Below are positions 38,076-48,578 of a stretch of DNA of 64,000 nt, piece after piece (positions within the stretch are counted from its first letter, which is position 1; each line of letters opens with the position of its first letter). Position numbers and translations under genes: made by a program. Source of the DNA: Symbiodinium natans (lineage: Eukaryota > Sar > Dinophyceae > Suessiales > Symbiodiniaceae); contig CAJNDS010002490.1 in the NCBI GenBank assembly GCA_905221605.1, positions 1,219,603 to 1,283,602 on the forward strand. Direction: 5' to 3'. The notes beneath the pieces were generated by a model. That model ran no database searches. It was not told the origin of the DNA and saw nothing but the letters and a program-made list of their open reading frames with translations.

Positions 38076-38763
38076 TGTTTAGCACAAAGAGGTCAGGTCA
38101 ATTCCATGGGGTGCTGTTTAGATGTACATGTAACTTTTGGGTTTGGGCCTGGGATAGAAGCCGACTTCTTCGTGGACAAGCCGGAATAGAGGACGAGACT
38201 TTGTGTCCGTTCGCAGCTGTAAGCTGCTCAAGAAGGGCCCTTCTTAGTACTGTAGCAGCCTGTATTGTACAGTTTTCGCCCCCGTGGATAGTGTTCCTGT
38301 ACGTCGTGGACCTGATTGGCCAACTCGCATCCGGAGGAAAGAGGAGCCAAAAGGGTCGGGCGTTGACGAGGAATAGATCCTTTTCCCTAACCTCGGGATA
38401 GTTATCTGTTCTCTTTACAACTCATAGCCGGAGGCCGGAGGATACTGAGGGCAGGTGGCTGTTCAGGTGAATATCGGGATAGGTGTACAACACGCAGCCG
38501 GACGGCTAGTGGATACATCTAGAGCGATAGGTTACCACCCCCTGGAGATAGCAACTCTGGGGATCCTTCCGATAGTTAACGTCGGGAGTGGCTCGGAACG
38601 ATTGGCTAGCTACCTTGAGTTCCCCGTTGACAGGGATACTGTTACTTCTGGTGCAACATTACAACCTTCAACTGTAAATATACAACTTCTTTCTCCTCGT
38701 GTGGCCTGAGCTAGTTACTGGAACGGGTTGCGCAAGTTTTCATTGGTTTGGACACTTCGCACA
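38076..38763 (+). repeat. 3' LTR
   Basis: 688 nt, TG...CA, matching 185-872 with about two substitutions. Ends where CCTTA and CCCTAAA-rich host sequence begin. Confidence 0.97.
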
Positions 38764-38768
38764 CCTTA
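38764..38768. repeat. Target-site duplication, right copy (CCTTA)
   Basis: Pairs with 180-184. The next bases are host telomere-like sequence (CTAAACCCTAAACCC). Confidence 0.95.
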
Positions 38769-38821
38769 AACTCTAAACCCTAAACCCTACCCCCTACCCC
38801 CTACCGGGGATTCTGCCGGAG

Positions 38822-38869
38822 GTCTGCATGAAGGAGCTGTGCGCTGTGCAGTCATAGACTGGAAGGACG
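38822..38869 (+). CDS. WD40 exon (HEGAVRCAVIDWKD)
   Basis: Reads LHEGAVRCAVIDWKD, a blade start. It is followed by GTGAGT, a good donor. It joins in phase with 39418 to give DWKDGTMVLWNLD, though about ten residues of a normal blade are missing, so another exon may lie between. It starts about 55 bp from the right LTR. Confidence 0.5.
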
Positions 38870-39417
38870 GTGAGTGGGGAGGGCAGCCAGGCGGCTGCAT
38901 TGACACCAAAGCGCACATGAAGCAGGGTTCATATTTCTGTTATTCGTGAGTGTATATAAGGCTCCTTTTAGTATTGGTGAGTGTATCCAACTTGTGTTCT
39001 TTTGGGGGATACAAGGAATATGAACCTTGCTTCACATGCGTTTAGAAGGTTTGAAGGTTTTGCGTTACTACAAATGTTGAAGGACTTTGAGGCCTATGTG
39101 CACAGAACATCCGTGCCACCAATGCCATCCGAATCCCCAAACCCTAAACCCTAAACCCTAAACCCGAGCCTGGGACAGCTTTTGAGTGCCCTGGAGAGGA
39201 GCTCATGGGGATCACTGGTGCGGATGACGGCTGGGGCCCCTACCTTCACTCCTTTTCATCTGGAGCTGTGTGAGAGCTGCTACACCCTCATGCAAGCCGG
39301 TAAGAAACACAGGAAAGAACCCCTGAAACAGAAGCACCCTGAACCCCAAACCTTAAACCCTAAGCCCTAAACCCTAAACCCTAAACCCTCAACCCTAAAC
39401 CCGAACATGTGCTGGAG

Positions 39418-39478
39418 GCACCATGGTCCTCTGGAACTTAGACCGGTACGAGTGCAAGGAGCAGTGGCTCTCTGGAAA
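39418..39478 (+). CDS. WD40 exon (TMVLWNLDRYECKEQWLSG)
   Basis: Reads TMVLWNLDRYECKEQWLSG, a typical blade end with the LWNLD motif. Preceded by GGAG and followed by GTTCGG. A CCCTAAA array lies just upstream (39340-39402). Confidence 0.6.
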
Positions 39479-39499
39479 GTTCGGCAGCAGTCTCAGAAT

Positions 39500-39830
39500 C
39501 CCCTAAACCCTAAACTTCCGAACCCCTAAACCCTAAACCCGAAACCCGAAACCCTAAACCCTAAACCCTAAACCCTAAACCCCCTTCACCCCTAAGCCCT
39601 TGGCAGCTGTGGAGTCAGCCGATGTCTTCCTCGAAGACTGGGCCCCTCAGCCCAAACACCCCTGCGTAGCTCTCCAAGGCCTGGCAATGGGAGGGGTTTA
39701 GGGTTTAGGGTTTAGGGTTTAGGGTTTAGGGTTTAGGGTTTAGGGTTTAGGGTTTAGGGTTTAGGGTTTGGGGGTTTATAGCTTTAGAAAACCCGAAACC
39801 CTGAACCCGAAACCTTAAACCCTACACAAA
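39500..39830. repeat. Telomere-like arrays, CCCTAAA then TTTAGGG
   Basis: CCCTAAA copies with drift at 39500-39582, a unique stretch, then about ten TTTAGGG copies at 39696-39773, then CCCTAAA-like copies again to 39825. The unique stretch (about 39600-39690) has an open frame (LAAVESADVFLEDWAPQP) but no WD40 pattern. Confidence 0.85.
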
Positions 39831-40204
39831 GACACTGCCCAAGATACACATTCCAATCAACGCCGGGGCCCCGTATCTTTGTTAAGGCCTTAATAAAGAC
39901 CCAAGCCTTGGGATGTTCTCCCCTGATACGAACAGCCCTTCATAGGCATTCTAATCGGAGGTACTATTATCCCTCTCAAACGGCCTCATACTAATAGCCC
40001 TTAATAGCGATCCTTTTTGGGGGCACTATTATCCCTCTTAATAGGACTTTTAGTGGAAGGGATAGCATCCCAAGACCTAAGCCCTAGAATTCCCAAAACT
40101 CGAATCCCGAGAATCCCGAATCCCTCATCCCTCTTAAAAGGACTTTTAGTATTTTAAGGGGCTGCGCCCATGGGCGGGCAGCGCACGCAGAAGCCCGGGG
40201 CGAG
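39830..40204. other. Noncoding host sequence with dispersed fragments
   Basis: No gene. Contains related short pieces (CACTATTATCCCTCTTAA..., CCTAAGCCCTAGAA...) that recur near 46380 and resemble text near 54900 and 55250. They look like scraps of a dispersed repeat. Confidence 0.5.
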
Positions 40205-40370
40205 CAGTTTCTAAGCATGTTGAGGCCCCTAAACTCCCTTAAAATCTCTAAGCGTTAAGTTTCTAAGCATTTTCAGGCCCCTAAACCCCCTTCAAATCTC
40301 TAAGCGTTTGAGGCTCCGAGACTCCCTTAACGTTTCTAAGCACTTTATAAGGCCCCTAAACTCCCTTTTT
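40205..40370. repeat. Tandem repeat of about 52 bp
   Basis: A unit containing TTTCTAAGCATNTT, AGGCCCCTAAACTCCCTT and CTCTAAGCGTT occurs about three times with drift (near 40208, 40259 and 40332). Confidence 0.65.
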
Positions 40371-40588
40371 CCTAGCCCCGGGCTTAGACACGTCGCTTAT
40401 GCCCGCCCTTTGGGGGGCATCATGCTCCTGATGCCCCCCCGCGGTCCCGCCCCGGGAGCCGCTGATGCTCCTGATGCGCGCCTGGGGGTCCCGGGCTGGA
40501 CCCGCTGATGCTCATGATGCGCGCCCTCTGGGGGCCTCCGTGGCGACGCAAAAAACCACGAAAAAAAAACCGTTCACCGGCGGCACGC
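40371..40588. other. GC-rich host stretch with short direct repeats
   Basis: Contains four occurrences of GATGCTC(C/A)TGATGC-like text and GGGGTCCCGGGCTGGACCC. A 66-codon frame spans it but has repeat-like composition and I do not call it a gene. Confidence 0.4.
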
Positions 40589-40753
40589 GGGGGTCGGCGG
40601 CACTGGCGTCCGGCCTAATTCTGCTTCGCAGAAGGCCAGAGGCCAGCAAGGCTATTCCCGGGACGACCCGGGCTAAAAGGTCCGCATTTGCTCGGTCCTT
40701 TGGGGACCTCGCGCTGCCCGATTTAATGGCTACCGCCAGTGCCGCCGACCCCC
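40589..40753. mobile_element. MITE-like element, 165 bp with 20-bp perfect terminal inverted repeats
   Basis: The first 20 bases (40589-40608, GGGGGTCGGCGGCACTGGCG) are exactly complementary to the last 20 (40734-40753). The interior also holds small palindromes. No clear target duplication and no coding capacity. Could be a non-autonomous DNA transposon, an introner-type insertion or simply a strong hairpin. Confidence 0.5.
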
Positions 40754-40754
40754 A

Positions 40755-40914
40755 ACTCTAAACCCTAAACCCCAAACCCCAAACCCGAAACCCGAAACCC
40801 TAAACCCGAAACCGGAAATCAAACCCTAAACCGTAAACCGTAAACCCGAAACCCTGAACATGGGGGGGGTTGCGGCAGTTCAGGGTTTTTTTGATATTCA
40901 GGGCACTGGTCGTT
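40755..40914. repeat. CCCTAAA array with CCCGAAA variants
   Basis: Degenerate CCCTAAA/CCCCAAA/CCCGAAA heptamers to about 40860, directly after the MITE-like element. No gene. Confidence 0.8.
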
Positions 40915-40979
40915 ATTGCCTCGCTGTAAATGCTGGGTCCGTGGGCTCGGGGCCCCGCTAGCATTCGCAGCGAGGCAAT
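40915..40979. other. Hairpin
   Basis: ATTGCCTCGCTG (40915-40926) pairs with CAGCGAGGCAAT (40968-40979), continued by AATGCT/AGCATT across a 2-nt internal loop. A 65-nt stem-loop; possible small structured RNA or palindrome. Confidence 0.5.
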
Positions 40980-41386
40980 GTCCGCCAGTGAAGATTTTTC
41001 AGTGTCAGGGTGGAGGTTACGTATGCATATCTACTATGTATATGTGCTACATTGTACATGTATGGAGACTATTGAACGCATGTGTATGGTCTTCGAAACC
41101 TCAACCCTGAATAAACACTCAACCTTAAACTGTCAACCTTGAACCCTAAACCCTAAACCCTAAACCTTCAACCCTAAACTCTAAAACCCCTCAACTAAAG
41201 CCTGCATGGTAGTTGATCACAATACCTGTGCTTTAAATAACACTGGGTACTTTAAACCCCAAACCCTAAACTCTTTAAACCCTAAACCCTTTAAATCAAC
41301 CTCCACACGTCCTGCCTCCGACTCGAGCATCCTCACCAGCGCCGGCATCGCACCTGCCGCCTGGATTTTAGGGGCTTAGGGCCTTT
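40980..41386. other. Noncoding, scattered CCCTAAA
   Basis: Unique sequence with CCCTAAA copies near 41135-41190 and 41255-41300. I see no gene. Confidence 0.6.
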
Positions 41387-42577
41387 GGGGGGGTTTAGTG
41401 GGGTTTGCGGGTGTTTGGGGGGGGGATTTACCCTAAATTCAGGGGAGGAGGATGGAGGGGGTGGTGGGAGGGTGGGTGGAGTGGAGGGGGGTGGGGGGGG
41501 GGCGGGGTGGTGTGGGGAGGTGAGGGTGGGGGAGGCATTCCGCTCCATCCCCTCCCACTACCCCCCCCACTCCCACCACCAACCCCTTCCCTGCCCTCCC
41601 ACTACCCTTCCCCTTCCCAACCATTCCACTCCATCCTCCTCCCCTCTCTACACTCGATCAGATGACTGACTTTAAAGGGCTCCAGTTCCGCTTGCTTCGC
41701 CCCGCTTGTGTCGCTCTTCCCCCCCCCCCCACCCCCCCACCCTTCCCCCCCCACCCCCCCCCCACCCCACCCTCCCACCCCCACCACCAACCCTTCCCTG
41801 CTGGCTCCGCCCTTCCGTCCCCTTTCAAAGGGTGCCAGCGCATGCCCGCCCACCCTTCTCCAGCTGCCTCATCTCATCTCCTCCACCCCTTCCCTCACCC
41901 CCACTCCCACCACCAACCCCTTCTCTGCGCTCTCACGACCCCCCCCCCCACTCCTACCACCAACCCCTTCCCTGCCCCTTCCACTACCCTTCCCCCTCCC
42001 AACTATTCCACTCCATCCTCCTCCCCTGTCTAGACTCGCTCAGATGATTGACTTTAAAGGACCCCCCCCACGCCCCCCCACTCCCACCACCAACCCTTCC
42101 CTGCCCCTCCCACTACCCTTCCCCTTCCATTCCAGTCCATCCTCCTCCCCTATCTAGACTCAATCAGATAACTGACTTTTCAAGAGCGCCTTCCCCCCCC
42201 CCAACCATTCCGCTCCATCCCCTCCCACTACCCCCCCCCACTCCCACCCATTCCACTCCATCCTCCGCTCTGGAATGTGCATGCCCGCCCGCTCCTTCCC
42301 TGCCACCCCACCCCCAGCCCGACCCCCCCCCCCACCCCCCCACCCCCCCCCCCCCCCCACCCACCTTTTTTTTCTTAGCCTTCCCCTTCCCAACCATTCC
42401 ACTCCATCCTTCCCCCTCCCCTTCTCTACCTTTTTGACTCCTTGCTTCTGCCCCTAACCTCCCACCACCAACCCCTTCCCCTGCCCCCCCAACCATTCCA
42501 CTCCATCCCCTCCCCACTACCCCCCCCTCCACGCCCACCACCAACCTCTTCCCTGCCCTCCCTACCCTTCCGCACCC

Positions 42578-42609
<32 letters not shown>

Positions 42610-45600
42610 GCCCCCATTTCCACTCCATCCTCCTCCCCTCTCTAGACACAATCAGATGACTGACTTTAAAGGACCTCCCCACCACCAACCCTTCCCTGCC
42701 CTCTCACTACCCTTCCCCTTCCATTCCAGCAAGGGCGCCCTCCCCTGCCCCCCCAACCATTCCGCTCCATCCCCTCCCACTACCCCCCCCACTCCCACCA
42801 CCAACCCTGCCCTTCCCACTACCCTTCCCCTTCCCAACCATTCCACTCCATCCTCCTCCCCTCTCTAGATTGGATCAGACTGACTTTAAGGGTTCCAGTG
42901 CCCACCACCCCACCTTTTTTGACTTCGCCTTGCCTTCTGCCCCCCCCATTCCGCTCCCCCCCCACTACCCCCCCCACTCCCTTCCCCAATACCCTTCCCT
43001 CCCAACCGCTTGCGTCGCATCTTCCCTCCCCCCACCCTCCCCCCACCCCCCCCCCCACCCCCCATCCCAACCTCCCACTCCACACACACACCCCCTCCCA
43101 CCACACACACCACCCCCTGACACACACCACCACCCCCCCCCCCCCCCCCCCCCCCCCCCAAACCTCTGGAGACTTGATCAGATGACTGACTTGCCCGCCC
43201 GCTAGGGGGGGCAGGGGGGTGGGGGGGGGGGTGCGGTGGTGGGAGGGGCAGGGAAGAGGTTGGTGGTGGGCGTAGGAGGGGCAGGGGAAAGCAAGGCCAA
43301 GTCAAAAAAGGTAGGTTGCGGTGAGGGCAGAGGGTAGAGGAGGAGGATGGAGTGGAATGGTTGGGAAGGGGTAGGGGAGGAGGATGGAGTGGAATGGTTG
43401 GGAAGGGGAATAAGTCAAAAAAGGTGTGGTTGGGGGGGGTGGGGGGGGGGGTGGGTGGGGGGGGGGGGGGGGGGGTTGGGTGGGGGGGGGTGGGGGGGCG
43501 TGGGGTCGGGGTGGGGTCGGCAGGGAAGGGGGAGCAGGAGCGGGAGGGTCAGTCATCTGATGCAGTCTAGAGAGGGGAGGAGGATGGAGTGGAATGGTTG
43601 GGAAGGGGAAGGGTAGTGGGAGGGGCAGGGAAGGGGTTGGTGGTGGGAGTGGGGGGGGTAGTGGGAGGGGGCAAAAAAGGTGGGGTTGGTGGTGGGCGTG
43701 GGAGGGGGGGGTAGTGGGAGGGGATGGAGTGGAATGGTTGGGGGGGCAGGGGAAAGGGTTGGTGGTGGGAGGTTAGGGGCAGAAGGCAAGGTAGAGAAGG
43801 GGAAGGGGGAAGAGGTTGCGGTGAGGGCAGGGGGTAGGGGAGGAGGATGGAGTGGACTGGTTGGGAAGGGGTAGGTGTGGGAGTGGGGATGGTGTAGAGA
43901 AGGGAGGAGGGTGGTTGGGAAGGGGAAGGGCTGGTGGTGGGAGTGGGGGGGGGGGGGGTTGTGGTGGGGGCGGGGGTGGGGCGGAGGGTGGGGAGGTGAG
44001 GAGTGGAGGGTTTGGGGGGGGCGGGGGGGGGCGGGGTGGGGGGGGGTGAGGGTTAGGTGGAAGGGAACATGAGCACTTTAAAGTCAGTCATCTGATTCAA
44101 GTCTAGAGAGGGGATGGGACTAGGGGGGGGGTGGGGGTTGGGGGGGGGGGGGTTGTGGGGGAGTGGGGTGGGGCGGGTTGGGTTGGGGGTGAGGGGGGGC
44201 TGTAGGGGGGTGAGGGGGGTGGGGTGGGGTGCGGTGGGAGGGGGGGGCAGGGTGGGGTGGGGGGGGGGGGTGGAGGGGGGGGAAGGGGGGGGGGAGGGGG
44301 GGCAAGCGGAAATCGGACGCAAGCGGGGCGAAGCAAGCATGAAGATGGTTGGGAAGAAGGGTTGGTGGTGGGGGTGGGGTGGGGTGGGGGGGGTCCTTTA
44401 AAGTCAGTCCTGTGATTGAGTCTAGAGAGGGGAGGAGGATGGAGTGGAAATGGGGGTGGGAGGGGCCGGGAGGTTGGGAGGGGGCGGGGGTGGGGGGTGC
44501 GGAAGGGTAGTGGGAGGGGCAGGGAAGGGGTTGGTGGTGGGCGTGGGAGGGGGGGGTAGTGGGAGGGGATGGAGTGGAATGGTTTGGGGGGGCAGGGGTT
44601 GGTGGTGGGAGGTTAGGGGCAGAAAGCAAGGTCAGGTAGAGAAGGGGAAGGGGGAAGAGGTTGCGAGGGCGGGGGGTAGGGGAGGAGGATGGAGTAGAAT
44701 GGTTGGGAAGGGGTAGGGGAGGAGGATGGAGTGGAATCGTTGGGAAGGGGAAGCTAAGTCAAAAAAGGTGGGGTGGGGGGGGTGGGGGGGGGGGTGGGTG
44801 GGGGGCAGGGTGGGGGTGGGGTGGCAGGGAAGGGCGGAACAAGCGGAGCGGGCGGGCATGCACTGAGTCAGTCATCTGATCCATTCTAGAGAGGGGAGGA
44901 TGGAGTGGAATGGTTGTAGTGGGAGGGGCAGGGAAGGGGTTGGTGGTGGGAGTGGGGGGGGTAGTGGGAGGGGATGGAGCAGAATGGTTGGGGGGGCAGG
45001 GGAGGGCGGCCTTGAAAAGTCAGTTATTTGATTGAGTCTAGAGAGGGGAGGAGGATGGACTGGAATGGAAGGGGAAGGGTAGTGGGAGGGCAGGGAAGGG
45101 TTGGTGGTGGGAGTGGGGGGGGTGGGGGGGTCCTTTAAAGTCAGTCATCTGATCGAGTCTAGAGAGGGGAGGGTGGGAGGTTAGGGGCAGAAGGCAAGGC
45201 CAAGTCAAAAAAGGTAGAGAAGGGGAAGGGGGAAGAGGTTGCGGTGAGGGCAGGGGGTAGGGGAGGAGGATGGAGTGGAATGGTTGGGAAGGGGTAGGGG
45301 AGGAGGATGGAGTGGAATGGTTGGGAAGGGGAAGGCTAAGTCAAAAAAGGCGGGGTGGGGGGTGGGGGGGGTGGGGCCAGTCAGAGGGGAAGGGTAGTGG
45401 GAGGCGCAGGGAAGGGGTTGGTGGTGGGAGTGGGGGGGTAGTGGGAGGGGATGGAGCGGAATGGTTGGGGGGGCAGGGGAGGGCGCCCTTGAAAAGTCAG
45501 ATATTTGATTGAGTCTAGAGAGGGGAGGAGGATGGACTGGAATGGAAGGGGAAGGGTAGTGGGAGGGAAGGGTTGGTGGTGGGAGTGGGGGGGGGTGGGG

Positions 45601-46325
45601 GGGGGTCTTTAAAGTCATCTGATCAAGTCTGAGAGAGGGAGGAGGATGGAGTGGAAATGGGGGTGGGAGGGGGGTTGGGAGGGGGGGGGGGGGGGTGGGG
45701 GGGGGGGGTTGGTGATTTCCCACTCCATCCTCCCTCCCCTCTCTAGACTCGATCAGATGACTGACTTTAAAGGACCCCCCCCACCCCCCCCCACTCCCAC
45801 CACCAACCCTTCCCTGCCCTCCCACTACCCTTCCCCTTCCATTCCAGTCCATCCTCCTCCCCTCTCTAGACTCAATCAAATATCTGACTTTTCAAGGGCG
45901 CTCTCCCCTGCCCCCCCAACCATTCCGCTCCATCCCCTCCCACTACCCCCCCCACTCCCACCACCAACCCCTTCCCTGCGCCTCCCACTACCCTTCCCCT
46001 TCCCAACCATTCCACTCCATCCTCCTCCCTGCCCTGACCGCAACCTCTTCAGGGGAAGGGGGAAGAGGTTGCGGTTAGGGCAGGGGGTAGGGGAGGAGGA
46101 TGGAGTAGAATGGTTGGGAAGGGGTAGGGGAGGAAGATGGAGTGGAATCGTTGGGAAGGGGAAGGGTGGTGGGGAGCGGGGAAAGGGGTTGGTGGTGGGA
46201 GTGGGGGGAAGGGTGGGAAGGGGAAGGGTGGTGGGAGGGGGGGCGGGCAAGGGTGGGTGGAGGGGATGGGGAAGGGGTAGGGAGGTGAAGAGGGAAGAGG
46301 TTGCGGTGAGGGCAGGGAGGGTCTT
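41387..46325. repeat. G-rich/C-rich satellite that switches strand four times
   Basis: A complex repeat of polypyrimidine modules (CCCACTCCCACCACCAACCC, CTTCCCAACCATTCCACTCC) punctuated by a conserved spacer CTCTCTAGACTCGATCAGAT followed by GACTGACTTTAAAG. The spacer occurs about sixteen times by eye. Polarity is G-rich at 41387-41537, C-rich to about 43200, G-rich to about 45715, C-rich to about 46045, G-rich to about 46320. The long proline- or glycine-rich frames inside are composition artefacts. Part of it may be prone to assembly error. Confidence 0.85.
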
Positions 46326-46451
46326 CACTGACGCCGCCCCGCTGTTGCTGGGGTCGGCGGATAAGGGGGAACATCCCAGGACCTAAGCCCTAGAAATCCC
46401 AAACTCGAATCCCGAATCCGAATCCCTCGATTGCAACCCCGAACCTCTCAG

Positions 46452-46535
46452 GCCAGCAAATCTGCATAGCCGCAGACTGGGAGAGCCAGCGTGCACTTCT
46501 CAGGGGGCACCCCAGGGCCCTAAACCTTCTTAAGG
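46452..46535 (+). CDS. WD40 exon (ICIAADWESQRALLRG)
   Basis: Reads QQICIAADWESQRALLRG, close to the usual blade core xxCIAVDWESQRALSGS. It follows a CAG acceptor. The true end may be a few codons earlier (GC donor after LLRG) rather than at the GTTTAGGG array that begins at 46536. Confidence 0.55.
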
Positions 46536-48380
46536 GTTTAGGGTTTAGGGTTTGGGGTTGAGGGTTTAGGGTTTAGGGTTTGGGGTTTAGGGTTTAGGGT
46601 CTAGGGTCGGGTTTCGCGCGTAAGGGTTCAAGACGTATGGCCTTCGTTTTGCAGTTGGGACATAGGGGGCGGGGTGTTTGGTTGCGCGGGGTTCCCTTGA
46701 TCACTACTGTGGGATTTAAAGCCCTCACCTTTCTTGTCGGCTATGACTAGGAAACACATGTAGGGTAATTGGGCAACCTGCATACAAGGTATCTCTACCA
46801 GAGTCACTGAGCCAGCTTGAGAATTATCGGGTCCTCCCTAAACCCCTAAACACCCAAAGACCCTCAACCCTAAGCCCTAAATAACCCTAAACCCTAAACT
46901 GCCAAAAAAGGAACTCTCAGAGTTCAAAAGGGGCCAACTAAGCCTAAAGCGCTGATGCCCCAAAATGTTGATAGAAGCTTCAGGGGGTAGAGGGTTCAGG
47001 GTTTGGGGTTCACAGGGTTTAGGGTTCATAGGCCAGAGGGTTTAGGGCATTTTAGGGTTTAGGGTTCAATAGGGTTCCGGGGGTTTTATGATCTACTCTA
47101 GGGTTTATGGAGTTTACGGGGTTTACAGGGTTGACAGGGTTTACAGAGTTTGCAGGGTTTACAGGGTTTGAGGGCTTGAGGGCTTGAGGTATGACTGGGT
47201 CTGGAACCCCTAGCACGGACGTTGGGGCGCAGCGATGTTCACCATTTTCTGGAGACTCAGGCCATGCCTCATGATCTCTCACAAGCCCAAGCTAAACCAG
47301 CCCATAAACACCACAACTTGTGGATGATATCGGTAACGTAGAAGAAGGCGCTCTCAAGCCACTCAAACCCCAAAGCTTGTCCGTTTGTCCATACAAACCT
47401 GCCCTTAATCCCTAAACAGCAACCCTAAATCCCCAAACTCTAAATCCCTAAACCCTAAATCCCTAAACTAAGTCCTTAATCCCTAAACCCGACATCCCTA
47501 AACCCCAAGTCCAAACCCGAATCCCTGAACTAGGTGCTGTCAGCGGCACAGCGCAGGGAAAGCTCCTACTTTGGGACCCTTCCCCCAACAGGGTTTAAGC
47601 TGTAGGGTTTAGGGTTTAGGGTTTAGGGTTCGGGGATTCTGACGGGGATGTTTTGGAGGCTGATTTGAAGGATCTGAAGAGCTTGGGCTTGGCGTGGCAA
47701 CCGTTCTCGTTTCGTGATGTCTGGAGTATCCTGCTTGCGGACTTGCCTATCAGGAATATCGCCTGGAAACCAACCCTGCGTCCTAGCACAACCCCTCATC
47801 TACCCTTTGCTAAGCATTTTGTGGGCGGGTGTCCCCCAACCCCAATCCCCTCAGAATCCATCACAAACCTTCTGAAACAGAAAGAGGGCACCTGTATGAT
47901 AACCGTCCTAACCCTAAAGCCTCAACTACGTGCCGAAACGGTAAACATGCCCTGAGCAGCAAAATCTCAGGGTTCCTGGGTTTAGGGTTTCAGGGTTTCG
48001 GAGCTCAGAGTTTAGTTCCCGAATTGGAGAATTTTGTATGAGGGGCGTGCCGGGCTTAGGGAGTAGCGGGGTTCTTCGGACCCCCTTCTGTGACAGAATG
48101 TTGGGCTTTGGGGTGTATCTAGGGCTTCTCGGCTTAGGGCGTTTGGATTTAGGTCTTAGGCAGCGGCGTCGCCGTGTTACGTGACGGTCTTCGTAGGGCT
48201 TATTAGCTAGGCCCTTGGGACATTTTGTATTCTCCCTTCTTGGGTATAAGAGGACCATATTGAGGAACGTTTTTCAGGGGTTTTTGAGGGACATCCTAGT
48301 TGAGTGTAGGGTTTAGGATTAGGGTTTAGGGCTTAGGGCTTAAGGCTTAGGGCTTAGGGCTTAGGGTTTAGGCCCAGTCG
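46536..48380. other. Telomere-like repeats and unique host sequence
   Basis: TTTAGGG copies at 46535-46612, 46985-47180 (here drifting to GTTTACAGG variants) and 47595-47635, CCCTAAA copies at 46830-46905 and 47405-47530. A 100-codon frame at 47653-47955 has no recognisable domain. A module like TTGGGTATAAGAGGACCATA at 48240-48265 recurs at 53.8-53.9 kb. Confidence 0.6.
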
Positions 48381-48473
48381 AGACCGGGTTCATGGGAAGG
48401 ACACCAAGAAGCTCGCGCTCATCAGCGCAGTGGACGCACACCCAGGAGGTCCAGCCAGCTTGCTCAAGTCGGT

Positions 48474-48578
48474 GGCTTAGGGCTTAGGGCTTAGGGCTTA
48501 GGGCTTAGGGCTTAGGGCTTAGGGCTTAGGGCTTAGGGCTTAGGGCTTAGGGCTTAGGGCTTAGGGCTTAGGGCTTAG
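48474..48578 (+). repeat. Pure (GCTTAGG)n variant array
   Basis: About fifteen uninterrupted copies of the heptamer GGGCTTA, a one-base variant of TTTAGGG. The preceding unique block (48373-48473) contains an open frame (KKLALISAVDAHPGG) that might be an exon but is not clear WD40. Confidence 0.9.

Larger units (their letters stand above)
185..38763 (+). mobile_element. Giant Ty1/copia-class LTR retrotransposon
   Basis: Terminal 688-nt direct repeats begin TG and end CA, with a 5-bp target duplication outside and a primer site and purine tract inside. The pol order is protease, integrase, reverse transcriptase, RNase H, which is the copia order. Gag-like ORFs with CCCH fingers lie upstream and several large ORFs of unknown role lie downstream of pol. 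The scaffolded length is 38.6 kb, but a 100-N gap and a near-identical repeat of about 6.57 kb inside suggest a true length near 31.9 kb. The two LTRs differ at only about two sites by eye, so insertion is recent. Most of the coding capacity looks whole; I see about one or two frame breaks. All parts are on the plus strand. Confidence 0.95.

Noticed and set aside
39180-39299. Exon-like frame (LLSALERSSWGSLVRM...) ending at GTAAGA
   Set aside because: It has a good donor but no WD40 pattern, and the WD40 blocks on either side join without it. Left unassigned.
41385-46386. Many long Pro-, Gly- or His-rich frames on both strands
   Set aside because: They follow from poly-C/poly-G satellite composition and are interrupted differently in every repeat unit.
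48474-48578. CRISPR-like array
   Set aside because: It is a simple heptamer tandem repeat without spacers, in a eukaryotic context.
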